NCBI GenBank assembly: GCA_963839175.1
Contig: CAWIUB010000030.1
Location: forward strand, 124,001 to 188,000
Direction: 5' to 3'
Length of the DNA stretch: 64,000 bases
From: CAWIUB01 sp963839175
GTDB taxonomy: Bacteria; Actinomycetota; Actinomycetes; Mycobacteriales; Jatrophihabitantaceae
In this document: piece by piece, positions 54,729-64,000 of the stretch
Layout of the letters: the number at the start of each line of letters is the position of its first letter
How positions within the stretch are numbered: the stretch's first letter is position 1
The notes under the pieces: generated by a model
What the model was told of the DNA's origin: nothing
What the model saw: the letters and a program-made list of their open reading frames with translations, nothing else
Databases searched by the model: none
Translations under genes and position numbers: made by a program

Positions 54729-55642
54729 GGTCCGTGCTGCTGGTCGCCCACACCGAGCGCAGCCAGATTCGCCGGATGACGAGCAGCATGGCCGAGAAGC
54801 TGTGCGCCGTCGGGTTCGAGGTGCGGATGCTCGGCAACGACGCTCGGGCGTGCAGCGGCACCAGCGCGACCGTTGTCGACGAGCACACCGCCGCGGACGG
54901 CGCCGAGATCGTGCTGGTGCTCGGCGGCGACGGGACGTTCCTGCGCGCCGCCGAGTTCGCCCGGCCCGCGGGCGTGCCGATGGTCGGCGTGAACTTCGGC
55001 CGGGTCGGGTTTCTCGCCGAAGCCGAACCGGGCGAACTGGCAGCGCTCGTGACGTCGCTGGTGCATCGTCGATACGAGGTGGAGGAACGCACCACCGTCG
55101 ATGTCGAGGTCTGGGCGGATGGCCAGCTGCTCGCGGCGAACTGGGCGCTGAACGAGGCGACCGTCGAGAAGAGCACCCGCGAGCGGATGATCGAGATAGC
55201 GGTGGCCGTCGACGGCCGGCCGCTGCTGCGGTTTGGCTGCGACGGTGTGCTCTGCGCCACGCCTACCGGATCGACGGCCTATGCCTTCTCGGCCGGCGGG
55301 CCGATCGTCTGGCCGAATGTCGACGCGATCCTCGTGGTGCCGAACGCGGCGCATGCCCTGTTCGCCCGTCCGATCGTGGTGGCTCCGTCGTCCGTCATCC
55401 AGCTAGACCTGATCAGCCCGGATCTGCCGGGTGTGCTGGGTTGCGACGGACGACGGTCGGTCGACATCCCGCCCGGGGGCCGAGTGACGGTACGCCGGGG
55501 CATGGCGCCGGTGCGCATCGCCAGGCTCGCCGAGTGGAGTTTCGGCGAGCGGCTCGTCACGAAGTTCCAACTGCCGGTGCGCGGCTTCCGGGACAGCGTG
55601 GACGAGAACGGCAGCCCGGTGCCCCGCGACGTGGACGACTAG
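54725..55642 (+). CDS. nadK: NAD kinase
   Basis: Makes NADP from NAD and ATP or polyphosphate; cytosolic. The 305-residue protein has LVLGGDGTFLRAAE (catalytic GGDGT), VNFGRVGFLAEAEPG, the canonical ALNEATVEK with the Asn-Glu pair, and CATPTGSTAYAFSAGGPIVWP. ATG 54725 has AAGGAG six bases upstream and overlaps tlyA. This is the orthologue in the conserved tlyA-nadK-recN order; another kinase copy is at 30550-31410. Confidence 0.96.
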   Translation: MRSVLLVAHTERSQIRRMTSSMAEKLCAVGFEVRMLGNDARACSGTSATVVDEHTAADGAEIVLVLGGDGTFLRAAEFARPAGVPMVGVNFGRVGFLAEAEPGELAALVTSLVHRRYEVEERTTVDVEVWADGQLLAANWALNEATVEKSTRERMIEIAVAVDGRPLLRFGCDGVLCATPTGSTAYAFSAGGPIVWPNVDAILVVPNAAHALFARPIVVAPSSVIQLDLISPDLPGVLGCDGRRSVDIPPGGRVTVRRGMAPVRIARLAEWSFGERLVTKFQLPVRGFRDSVDENGSPVPRDVDD

Positions 55643-55652
55643 GAGCGCGGCA

Positions 55653-57458
55653 GTGCTCGAGGAGCTGCGCATCCGGGGGCTGGGCGTCATCGAGGACACC
55701 GTGTTGACCCTGGGCCCGGGCCTGACCGTGGTTACCGGCGAGACCGGCGCGGGCAAGACGATGGTGGTGACCGGCCTGCTGTTGTTGTTCGGGGGGCGGG
55801 CTGATGCGGCTCGCGTTCGCGCAGGCGCGCCGCACGCGGTCGTTGATGGCAGGATCTTGCTTCCCGCGGGTTCGCCAGCGGGTGCACGGGTGGACGACGC
55901 CGGTGGTGAGCTGGACGACGACCGGGGGTTGACGCTGCGGCGCGTGGTCGGCGCCGCCGGCCGGTCCAGGGCGTTCGTCGGCGGCGTACCCGCTCCGGTC
56001 GGCGTCCTCGCCCAGCTGGGGCAGCACTTGCTGGCCGTTCACGGCCAGGCCGACCAGCTGCGGCTTGCCCAGCCCGGCGAGCAGCGCGCCGCCCTCGACC
56101 GCTACGCCGGCATCGACCTCGGCCCGTACGCGGTCGCCTATGAGCGGTGGCGGGACGCCACGCGTCAGCTGGCCGACCGCACCGCGCGGGCCGGCGAGCT
56201 GCGGCGCGAATTCGCCCTGCTGGAGCACGGCATCAGCGAGATCGAAGCGGCCGATCCGCGACCCGGCGAGGATTGCGAGCTAGCCGCCGCGGCGAGCCGG
56301 CTGGCGCATGCCGACGCGCTGCGGATGGCCGCGCGAGTCGCGCACGACGCGCTGCTCGGCGACCTGGACGACGCGCCGCTACAGGACCGCGACGTGACGA
56401 CCCTGCTCGGCCAGGCGCGCCGCGCCCTGGACGCCCAGGCCGGCGACGACAGCGAACTCGACGTGTTGGCCGGCCGGCTGGCGGATCTCGCGGCCGGCGC
56501 CGCCGATCTCGGCGCGGAACTGTCCGAGTACGGCGAGCGGATCGAGGCTGACCCGCAACGGCTCGCCGAGATCGAGTCGCGCCGCGCGACGCTGGCGGCG
56601 CTGACCCGCAAGTATGCCGATGAACGGACGGGGTCGGGCGGGCTCGACGGCGTCCTGCGCTGGGCGCAGGACGCCCGGGCCCGGCTCGCCGAGATCGACG
56701 TCTCCGACGAGGCATTGCAGGCCCTCACCGCGCGGCGGGACGAGGCCGCCGGGGAGGCAGCCCAGCTGGCGACCGACGTCTCAGTCCGCCGACGCGCGGC
56801 GGCCGGTCGACTTGCCGAGCAGACCAGCCAGGAACTCAGCGAGCTAGCCATGCCGGGTGCCCGGCTGCGCATCGAAGTCCGGGCCCGTCCGGCAGTCACC
56901 GGCGGCGCGTCGCTGTCGATCGACGGCCGAGGCGTTGGCGCTGCGGCCGACGGGATCGACGAGGTGGAGATCCTGCTCCAGCCGCATGCCGATGCACCGG
57001 CGCTGCCGCTGTCCCGGGGCGCCTCCGGCGGGGAGCTGTCGCGCGTCATGCTCGCGGTCGAGGTCTGTCTCAGCGGTACCGACCCGGTGCCGACGATGGT
57101 GTTCGACGAAGTGGACGCCGGGGTGGGCGGCCGGGCGGCGATCGAGGTGGGCCGACGGCTTGGCCGGCTAGCGCACGACCGTCAGGTGCTGGTGGTCACC
57201 CATCTTGCCCAGGTCGCGGCGTATGCCGATCGGCACGTCGTCGTGGACAAGGTAGGCAAGGCCGGTGTCACTCGCAGTGGCGTGCGGGCCGTCGACGGCG
57301 ACGAGCGCATTGCCGAACTCGCCCGGATGCTCGGCGGGAGCGACTCGCAGACCGCCCGCGAACACGGTGCCGAACTACTCGACGCCGCGCAGGACGAGCG
57401 GGTGAGGGGCGAGGCCCCGAACCCCACACGTACCGCGAAGAGGTCGAAAACCCCGTGA
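55653..57458 (+). CDS. recN: DNA repair protein RecN
   Basis: SMC-like ATPase for double-strand break repair. The 601-residue protein has Walker A GETGAGKTM near residues 31-39, a long central coiled-coil region (about 150-370), the ABC signature SRGASGGELSRVMLAVE and Walker B MVFDEVDAGVGGRAA. GTG 55653 has AGGAG eight bases upstream. Ten bases after nadK. Confidence 0.95.
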   Translation: MLEELRIRGLGVIEDTVLTLGPGLTVVTGETGAGKTMVVTGLLLLFGGRADAARVRAGAPHAVVDGRILLPAGSPAGARVDDAGGELDDDRGLTLRRVVGAAGRSRAFVGGVPAPVGVLAQLGQHLLAVHGQADQLRLAQPGEQRAALDRYAGIDLGPYAVAYERWRDATRQLADRTARAGELRREFALLEHGISEIEAADPRPGEDCELAAAASRLAHADALRMAARVAHDALLGDLDDAPLQDRDVTTLLGQARRALDAQAGDDSELDVLAGRLADLAAGAADLGAELSEYGERIEADPQRLAEIESRRATLAALTRKYADERTGSGGLDGVLRWAQDARARLAEIDVSDEALQALTARRDEAAGEAAQLATDVSVRRRAAAGRLAEQTSQELSELAMPGARLRIEVRARPAVTGGASLSIDGRGVGAAADGIDEVEILLQPHADAPALPLSRGASGGELSRVMLAVEVCLSGTDPVPTMVFDEVDAGVGGRAAIEVGRRLGRLAHDRQVLVVTHLAQVAAYADRHVVVDKVGKAGVTRSGVRAVDGDERIAELARMLGGSDSQTAREHGAELLDAAQDERVRGEAPNPTRTAKRSKTP

Positions 57459-57511
57459 TCACCGCGTGGCGCAGCCGCCACGCTCACCGTCCGGTGGCAC
57501 GATAGGTCCCC

Positions 57512-58684
57512 ATGAGGCTGGCATCGATCCGCCGTGGACGCAGCGACGGCTCGGCCGGCGTCAGCGGAGTCGCCCGCTTGGACCGTCGAACCATGCGCTT
57601 GGTCGGCCGGCTCAACCCGGGCGACATCGCAATCATCGACCACGTCGACCTCGATCGCGCAGCCGCCGAGGCGTTGCTCGCCGCCAAGGTCGCAGGCGTC
57701 GTCAACGCCGCGCCGAGCATCTCCGGCCGCTATCCGAACCTCGGGCCGAACCTGCTGGTCGCGGGCGGCGTCGTGCTGCTCGACAACGTCGGCAGCGAGG
57801 TGTTCGCGTCGGTGAAGGAAGGCACCCGGGTCCGCGTCGACGGCTCTACCCTCTATATCGGCGAGGAACCGGTGGCCAAGGGCAACGCCCAGGACCGCGC
57901 CTCGGTTGCCGAGGCCATGGACGAGGCCAAGGAGGGGTTGTCGACTCAGCTATCCGCGTTCGCCGTCGATACTCAGCAGTTCATGAAGACCGAGCGCGAG
58001 CTACTGCTCGACGGGGTCGGCGTCCCGGATGTCCGCACGGCAATCGAGGGGCGGCACGTCGTGGTTGTCGTCAAGGGATACGACTACCGGGCTGACCTCG
58101 CGTCGCTCAAGCACTACATCCACGAGTACCACCCGGTGCTCGTCGGCGTCGACGGTGGCGCGGAGGTGCTCCACGAGGCCGGCTACCGGCCCGATCTGAT
58201 CGTTGGCGACCTGGACGGCGTCTCGGACGAGCTGCTGACCGGCGGCGCCGAGGTGGTGATCCGCACCGATCATGACGGCCGAGCGCCAGCGCTCGCGCGG
58301 GCGCAGGATCTGGGCATCGCGACGGTCAGCTTTCCGACCACGGGCACCAGCGAAGACCTGGCGCTGCTGTTGGCCGACGCGAAGGGCGCCGGGTTGATCG
58401 TCACGGTGGGCACCCATGCCACGCTGGTCGAGTTCCTCGACAAAGGCCGGGGCGGGATGGCCTCGACATTCCTAACCCGGCTTCGCGTCGGCAGCAAGCT
58501 GGTCGACGCCGAGGGTGTGCGGCGGCTCTATCGGACCCGGATCTCCTCGGCCGCGCTGCTGTTGCTCGTCCTCGCGGCGCTCGTCGCGATTGCCGCTGCG
58601 CTCGCGGTGTCCGAGACCGGCCGGACCTATTTCGCCGACATTTGGGACCACTTCGTGAACTGGGTGCAAGGGCTGTTTTCGTGA
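57512..58684 (+). CDS. steA: SteA-like septation protein
   Basis: A 390-residue protein whose central part resembles thiamine pyrophosphokinase (VVVKGYDYRADL, GVDGGAEVLHEAGYRPDLIVGDLDGVSD, TTGTSEDLALLLAD) and whose C-terminus has one transmembrane segment (SSAALLLLVLAALVAIAAALAV, about 348-368) and a short outside tail. This matches SteA, which works with SteB at the division septum in corynebacteria. ATG 57512 closely follows a TAGGTC box. It overlaps the next gene by four bases. Confidence 0.85.
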   Translation: MRLASIRRGRSDGSAGVSGVARLDRRTMRLVGRLNPGDIAIIDHVDLDRAAAEALLAAKVAGVVNAAPSISGRYPNLGPNLLVAGGVVLLDNVGSEVFASVKEGTRVRVDGSTLYIGEEPVAKGNAQDRASVAEAMDEAKEGLSTQLSAFAVDTQQFMKTERELLLDGVGVPDVRTAIEGRHVVVVVKGYDYRADLASLKHYIHEYHPVLVGVDGGAEVLHEAGYRPDLIVGDLDGVSDELLTGGAEVVIRTDHDGRAPALARAQDLGIATVSFPTTGTSEDLALLLADAKGAGLIVTVGTHATLVEFLDKGRGGMASTFLTRLRVGSKLVDAEGVRRLYRTRISSAALLLLVLAALVAIAAALAVSETGRTYFADIWDHFVNWVQGLFS

Positions 58685-59598
58685 TCTCGTTCCGCTATCA
58701 CCTCGTCTCCATCATCGCGGTCTTCCTGGCCCTGTCCCTCGGCATCGTCGTCGGCACGACCGCGCTGAACGGTCCGATCACCGCCGACCTGCGCCGCCAG
58801 GTGGACGGGCTCAAGAAGGACCGCACCTCGCTCGCGGCCCAGGTCAACTCGCTGCAGGGCAACGTCGGCGACGCCCAGAAGTTTGCCGACAGCTACGGCA
58901 GCCAGATCGTCAAGGGCTCGCTCACCGGGCAGCGCGCGCTCATTCTGGGTCTTCCCGCGGCGGAGGCCTCGACCAAGGACGCCATCGCCAAGCTGATCGC
59001 CGCGGCGGGCGGCAAGGTGACCGGCCGGGTGCAGATCACCTCCGACTACACCGATCCCAAGCGAGCCGGCGACATCACCTCGCTCACGGTGAGCACGCAT
59101 CCGCTCGGTCTGGTGCTGCCCAACACCGACGACGCCGGCGCGCTCGGCGGCGCGCTCATGTCGTACGTCCTGATCGGCAAGGGCCAGCAGACCGACATCC
59201 AGCAGGTGCTTGCCGGCTTCGCCTCGCTGCACATGGTCAAGGTCGAGAGCGCCGACAACGTGACGCCGGCTTCCCTGGTCGTTCTGGTCACCAGCGGGGG
59301 CCTGCCGCAGGGCGACGCGGGCGGCAAGACTCAACTTGCGCTGGTCACCGAACTGCAACAGGCGGGTGCGCACGTCGTCGTGGCCGGCGATACCGCATCC
59401 GCGAAGGGCAACGGGGTCGTCGGCCTGGTGCGCGGTGACGACACCGACAAGGGCGCCGTCTCGAGCGTCGACGACGTCGACTCCTCGCTCGGCGAGGTGT
59501 CGACGGTCCTGGCCATGGCGGGCGCGGCGGATTCCCGGTTCGGGCATTTCGGGACCGGCAAGGGCGTGGATGCGCTGTTCCCTAACCTGCCGAAGTAA
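58681..59598 (+). CDS. mctB: MctB-like copper transport / SteB-type membrane protein
   Basis: A 305-residue protein starting ISFRYHLVSIIAVFLALSLGIVVG, an N-terminal signal anchor, followed by a coiled-coil segment (LRRQVDGLKKDRTSLAAQVNSLQ) and a periplasmic domain. It is the Rv1698 (MctB) relative, reported as a copper channel in mycobacteria, and the partner of SteA in corynebacteria. GTG 58681 overlaps the steA stop. The TAA stop codon is the first three bases of a 23-base inverted-repeat arm. Confidence 0.85.
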   Translation: MISFRYHLVSIIAVFLALSLGIVVGTTALNGPITADLRRQVDGLKKDRTSLAAQVNSLQGNVGDAQKFADSYGSQIVKGSLTGQRALILGLPAAEASTKDAIAKLIAAAGGKVTGRVQITSDYTDPKRAGDITSLTVSTHPLGLVLPNTDDAGALGGALMSYVLIGKGQQTDIQQVLAGFASLHMVKVESADNVTPASLVVLVTSGGLPQGDAGGKTQLALVTELQQAGAHVVVAGDTASAKGNGVVGLVRGDDTDKGAVSSVDDVDSSLGEVSTVLAMAGAADSRFGHFGTGKGVDALFPNLPK

Positions 59599-59763
59599 GA
59601 GCCCGCACCAATAAGGACTGCCTGCCTGCGCCGGGTCCAGACGACGACCGGCGGCGTTGTCCTCCTCGCACGTGCCTACGGGCACGCGCTTCGTCGTCCG
59701 CCTTGCCGGATCGCCGCCTGACCTCCGGCTCGGCGACGGCGTCCCTATTGGCGCGGGCTCTTA
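59596..59763. repeat. 168-bp element with 23-bp terminal inverted repeats
   Basis: The left arm 59596-59618 and the right arm 59741-59763 are inverted copies matching at 21 of 23 positions; both mismatches would be G-U pairs in minus-strand RNA. The centre contains a small hairpin CGTGCC-TACG-GGCACG (59671-59686) with a UNCG-type loop. The left arm includes the mctB stop codon, and the element ends about 70 bases before pyrG. It looks like a MITE-type or palindromic repeat; no protein gene fits inside. Confidence 0.65.
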
Positions 59764-59818
59764 GCCCGTCCGTACGGCGTGGCGTGCTCGGTTGGCCGGG
59801 CAGTGACCTGCGCGCTGA

Positions 59819-59824
59819 TAGGGT
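59819..59824 (+). promoter_or_regulatory. Putative -10 box of pyrG
   Basis: TAGGGT stands eight bases before the GTG start of pyrG at 59833, which predicts a message starting at or one or two bases before the start codon. No clear -35 box and no ribosome binding site are seen. Confidence 0.4.
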
Positions 59825-59832
59825 GGACTTCC

Positions 59833-61595
<1,763 letters not shown>

Positions 61596-61599
<4 letters not shown>

Positions 61600-62216
61600 G
61601 CGCCGACCAGTACGCGGTCCAATCCTCGACACCCGTATTCACCGGGCGCGTTATCACCGTGCGCACCGACGAGTTGCGGATGAGCGACGGGTCGATCGCA
61701 GTGCGGGAGATCGTCCAGCATCCGGGCGCCGTCGGGGTGGTGGCAATCGACGACGACCAGCGGGTCGTGCTCGTGAACCAGTACCGGCATCCGGTGGGGC
61801 AATACCTCGATGAGCTGCCCGCTGGCTTGCTGGACGTTGCCGGCGAGGCAGCGTTGACGGCGGCGCAGCGCGAGCTGTTCGAGGAGGCCGGGCTGACCGC
61901 CCGCGACTGGCACGTGCTCATCGATCTGTACACCTCGCCTGGCATGACGAACGAAGCGATCCGGATCTTCCTGGCCCGCAGGCTCGTTGCGGTGCCAGCC
62001 GAGCAGCGCTTCGTCCCGCAGCACGAGGAGATCACGATGACGGTTGCCCGGGTGCCGCTGGACGAGGCGGTGCGGCGGGCACTCGCAGGCGAGCTGACCA
62101 ATGCGTCAGCGGTGGCGGGCGTGCTGGCCGCGCGGGCCGCTCAGGTGCAGGCATGGGCGCCGCTGCGCCCGGCTGATGCGCCGTGGTCGGCGCGGCCGGG
62201 CGTCGCACGGCACTGA
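61596..62216 (+). CDS. NUDIX hydrolase, ADP-ribose pyrophosphatase type
   Basis: A 206-residue protein with a complete NUDIX box: GLLDVAGEAALTAAQRELFEEAGL, the catalytic REL..EE.G core lying near residue 90. The flanking VVLVNQYRHPVGQY and YTSPGMTNEAIRIFLA segments are typical of ADP-ribose pyrophosphatases (Rv1700-like). It hydrolyses nucleoside diphosphate derivatives, most likely ADP-ribose. GTG start overlaps the pyrG stop by four bases. Confidence 0.88.
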
Positions 62217-62227
62217 AGTCGCTATCC

Positions 62228-63220
62228 ATGTCCGGGCTAAGGTCGCTGCCCGTGGCCGGCGATCCACCTGACGTTCGTCCGCGGGCTCAGGCTGGACGCC
62301 TCGCGCTGCCCCGCGTGATCCGCAGCTACCTCGACCACCTCGCCGTCGAGCGCGGCGTGGCGGCCAACACCCTCACGTCCTACCGTCGCGATCTCGCTCG
62401 ATACAGCGACTACCTCGCCCGGCACACCGTCGAATCAATAGTCTCCGTCGACGCCGCCACGATCAGCCGGTTCCTCGCCGAGCTACGCGAAGGCGACGCG
62501 GAGCATCCTGCCCTGTCCACCGCGTCGGCCGCCCGAGCGGTCGTCGCAGTCCGTGGACTGCACCGGTTCGCGCTTCGGGAGGGCCTGGTGGCCAACGATG
62601 TGGCCCGCGAGGTACGGCCACCACCGGCGCGGCGGCGGCTGCCGAAGGCCATCAGCGTCGAGGAGGTCGAGCGGCTGCTGGAGGCGTCCGGATTCGACCA
62701 GACTCCGCTCGCGATCCGCGACAGGGCGTTGCTCGAGGTGCTCTACGCCACCGGCGCGCGGATTTCGGAGGCGGTAGGCCTCGCCGTCGACGACCTGGAC
62801 CTGGCGCAGCGCACCGTGCTGCTGTCCGGCAAGGGCGGCAAACAACGTCGCGTCCCAGTCGGCTCCTTCGCCGCCGCGGCCGTTGACGCGTACCTCGTGC
62901 GCGTCCGCCCGGCTCTCGCCGTGAACGGCCGCGGCACCAGCGCGCTGTTCCTCAACGCGCGCGGCGGTCCGCTGTCCCGCCAGTCCGCTTGGACGGTGCT
63001 GCGCGCAGCGGCCGAGAAAGCCGGGCTGGCGAGCGGGATCTCGCCGCACACCTTGCGCCATTCGTTCGCCACGCACCTGATGGAAGGCGGCGCGGACGTG
63101 AGAGTGGTGCAGGAGCTGCTGGGGCACTCGTCGGTGACGACGACGCAGATCTACACGCTCGTCACCGTTGCCCAGCTTCGCGAGGTGTACGCGGCGGCCC
63201 ATCCGCGGGCACTCGGCTAG
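62228..63220 (+). CDS. xerD: Tyrosine recombinase XerD
   Basis: Resolves chromosome dimers at dif sites together with XerC. The 330-residue protein has the SAM-like N-domain (YLDHLAVERGVAANTLTSYRRDL) and a catalytic domain with Arg in ATGARISE, Lys in SGKGGKQRRVP, HTLRHSFATH, GHSS and the Tyr nucleophile in TTTQIYT. ATG 62228 is chosen; GTG 62183 inside the NUDIX gene is an alternative. The position after NUDIX and before parA matches other actinobacteria. Confidence 0.92.
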   Translation: MSGLRSLPVAGDPPDVRPRAQAGRLALPRVIRSYLDHLAVERGVAANTLTSYRRDLARYSDYLARHTVESIVSVDAATISRFLAELREGDAEHPALSTASAARAVVAVRGLHRFALREGLVANDVAREVRPPPARRRLPKAISVEEVERLLEASGFDQTPLAIRDRALLEVLYATGARISEAVGLAVDDLDLAQRTVLLSGKGGKQRRVPVGSFAAAAVDAYLVRVRPALAVNGRGTSALFLNARGGPLSRQSAWTVLRAAAEKAGLASGISPHTLRHSFATHLMEGGADVRVVQELLGHSSVTTTQIYTLVTVAQLREVYAAAHPRALG

Positions 63221-63338
63221 CCGCGCGGGCTCTTCCCGGCGCGACGCGCCGCGGACTGCGTCGAATCCGACGACGCGGTGAGGTAGCGTCTCGCCAAGCG
63301 TCGGTTGCCGACGAGCGGGTAAGGGGATTTCACGCTTG

Positions 63339-64000
63339 ATGTCTATGTCGACAAGTGGCGGAAGTCCCGAGATATCGGGAGAACTGTTCGCCGTCGAGGC
63401 CGGCAGGTCTGCCGATCCCGCTGTGACCCGCCCTAAGCGCAGGCTCGCCGATCCGCCGCCGCTGGCCGGTCACGGCCCCGCGCGCGTTATCGCCCTGTGC
63501 AACCAGAAGGGTGGCGTGGGCAAGACAACCACCACGATCAACCTCGGCGCGGCGCTGGCCGAGTTCGGTCGCCGGGTGCTGCTGGTGGATTTCGATCCCC
63601 AGGGTGCGCTGTCCGTCGGCCTGGGTGTCGCTCCCCACCAGCTCGATCGCACGGCCTACAACCTGCTGATGGAGCGCGGCGTCAATGTCGACGAGGTGCT
63701 GCTCAAGACGGGCGTGCCGGGTATGGATCTGTTGCCGAGCAACATCGATCTGTCTGCCGCAGAGGTACAGCTGGTCGGCGAGGTGGCTCGCGAGCAGACG
63801 CTGGCCCGAGTCCTCGCTCCGGTGGTCGAGGACTATGACTTCATGCTGATCGACTGCCAGCCGTCGCTCGGCCTGCTCACCGTCAACGCGCTGACCGCAG
63901 CCACCGGTGTCATCGTCCCGTTGGAGTGCGAGTTCTTCAGCCTGCGCGGCGTCGCGTTACTCATCGACACGATCGAAAAGATCCGCGAACGTCTCAACCC
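63339..64000 (+). CDS. parA: ParA/Soj-family ATPase, C-terminus beyond the window
   Basis: The frame from ATG 63339 is open to the end of the window (220 residues). After a variable tail of about 47 residues come the deviant Walker A CNQKGGVGKTTTTINLGAAL, the LLVDFDPQGALSVGLG motif and MLIDCQPSLGLLTVNAL. This is the ParA relative that in actinobacteria precedes scpA and scpB (Rv1708 position), rather than the oriC-proximal parA, so it probably works with the condensin-like Scp proteins. AAGGGG lies about 12 bases before the ATG. Confidence 0.9.
   Translation, partial: MSMSTSGGSPEISGELFAVEAGRSADPAVTRPKRRLADPPPLAGHGPARVIALCNQKGGVGKTTTTINLGAALAEFGRRVLLVDFDPQGALSVGLGVAPHQLDRTAYNLLMERGVNVDEVLLKTGVPGMDLLPSNIDLSAAEVQLVGEVAREQTLARVLAPVVEDYDFMLIDCQPSLGLLTVNALTAATGVIVPLECEFFSLRGVALLIDTIEKIRERLN

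Overview
The window is a 64 kb piece of a high-GC actinobacterial chromosome. Signs of this are the gene set (DUF222/HNH protein, DUF1844, SteA, MctB, TlyA, SCP2-like protein), ATGA/GTGA stop-start overlaps, many GTG starts, TAnnnT -10 boxes a few bases before start codons (leaderless mRNAs), and an rRNA spacer without tRNA genes. I cannot place it at genus level by eye. Gene order follows several blocks known from Mycobacterium tuberculosis: fmt-rsmB-rpe-rib, infC-rpmI-rplT-tsnR, pheST-arg, and tlyA-nadK-recN-steA-mctB-pyrG-nudix-xerD-parA.

Layout. 1-3130: end of priA, then def, fmt and rsmB. 3115-6462: accessory minus-strand genes (NTF2-like protein, flavin monooxygenase, LuxR regulator with a damaged N-terminus). 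6503-10567: rpe and the full riboflavin set ribD, ribE, ribBA, ribH. 10863-14481: accessory genes (DUF222-HNH protein, VOC protein, FAD oxidoreductase). 14548-16173: hisE, hisG, small PH-domain membrane protein. 16499-19949: restriction island with a putative PUA-like/HNH nuclease, an N6-adenine methyltransferase and a PaeR7I/XhoI-family endonuclease. 20045-22790: DUF1844 gene, then infC-rpmI-rplT and a SpoU rRNA methylase. 22795-26898: accessory genes, including a broken MarR gene. 26974-30536: pheS and pheT. 30550-32416: a second NAD kinase and a broken beta-helix gene. 32542-40940: arginine operon argC-J-B-D-F-R-G-H. 40937-42827: mpg and tyrS. 42971-49253: rRNA operon 16S-23S-5S. 49323-64000: TPR protein, SSB-like protein, DUF1015, HAD phosphatase, SCP2-like protein, tlyA, nadK, recN, steA, mctB, pyrG, NUDIX, xerD and the start of parA.

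The most unusual element is a 712-nt group I intron inside the 23S rRNA gene (47333-48044), after the base equivalent to E. coli U1931. P1, P3, P4, P5, P6a, P7, P8 and the terminal G can be paired by hand. Its P6 region carries a LAGLIDADG homing endonuclease frame, but an in-frame TAG lies directly before the catalytic motif, so the nuclease may be dead. Other noteworthy points are the restriction island, a recurrent leaderless-promoter architecture, an ARG-box-like promoter at argC, a 168-bp inverted-repeat element whose left arm contains the mctB stop codon, and two NAD kinases.

Several conserved genes (rsmB, argD, argF) and a MarR gene are broken by single-base indels, often in G/C runs. 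Because the pathways are otherwise complete, sequence errors are at least as likely as real pseudogenes.
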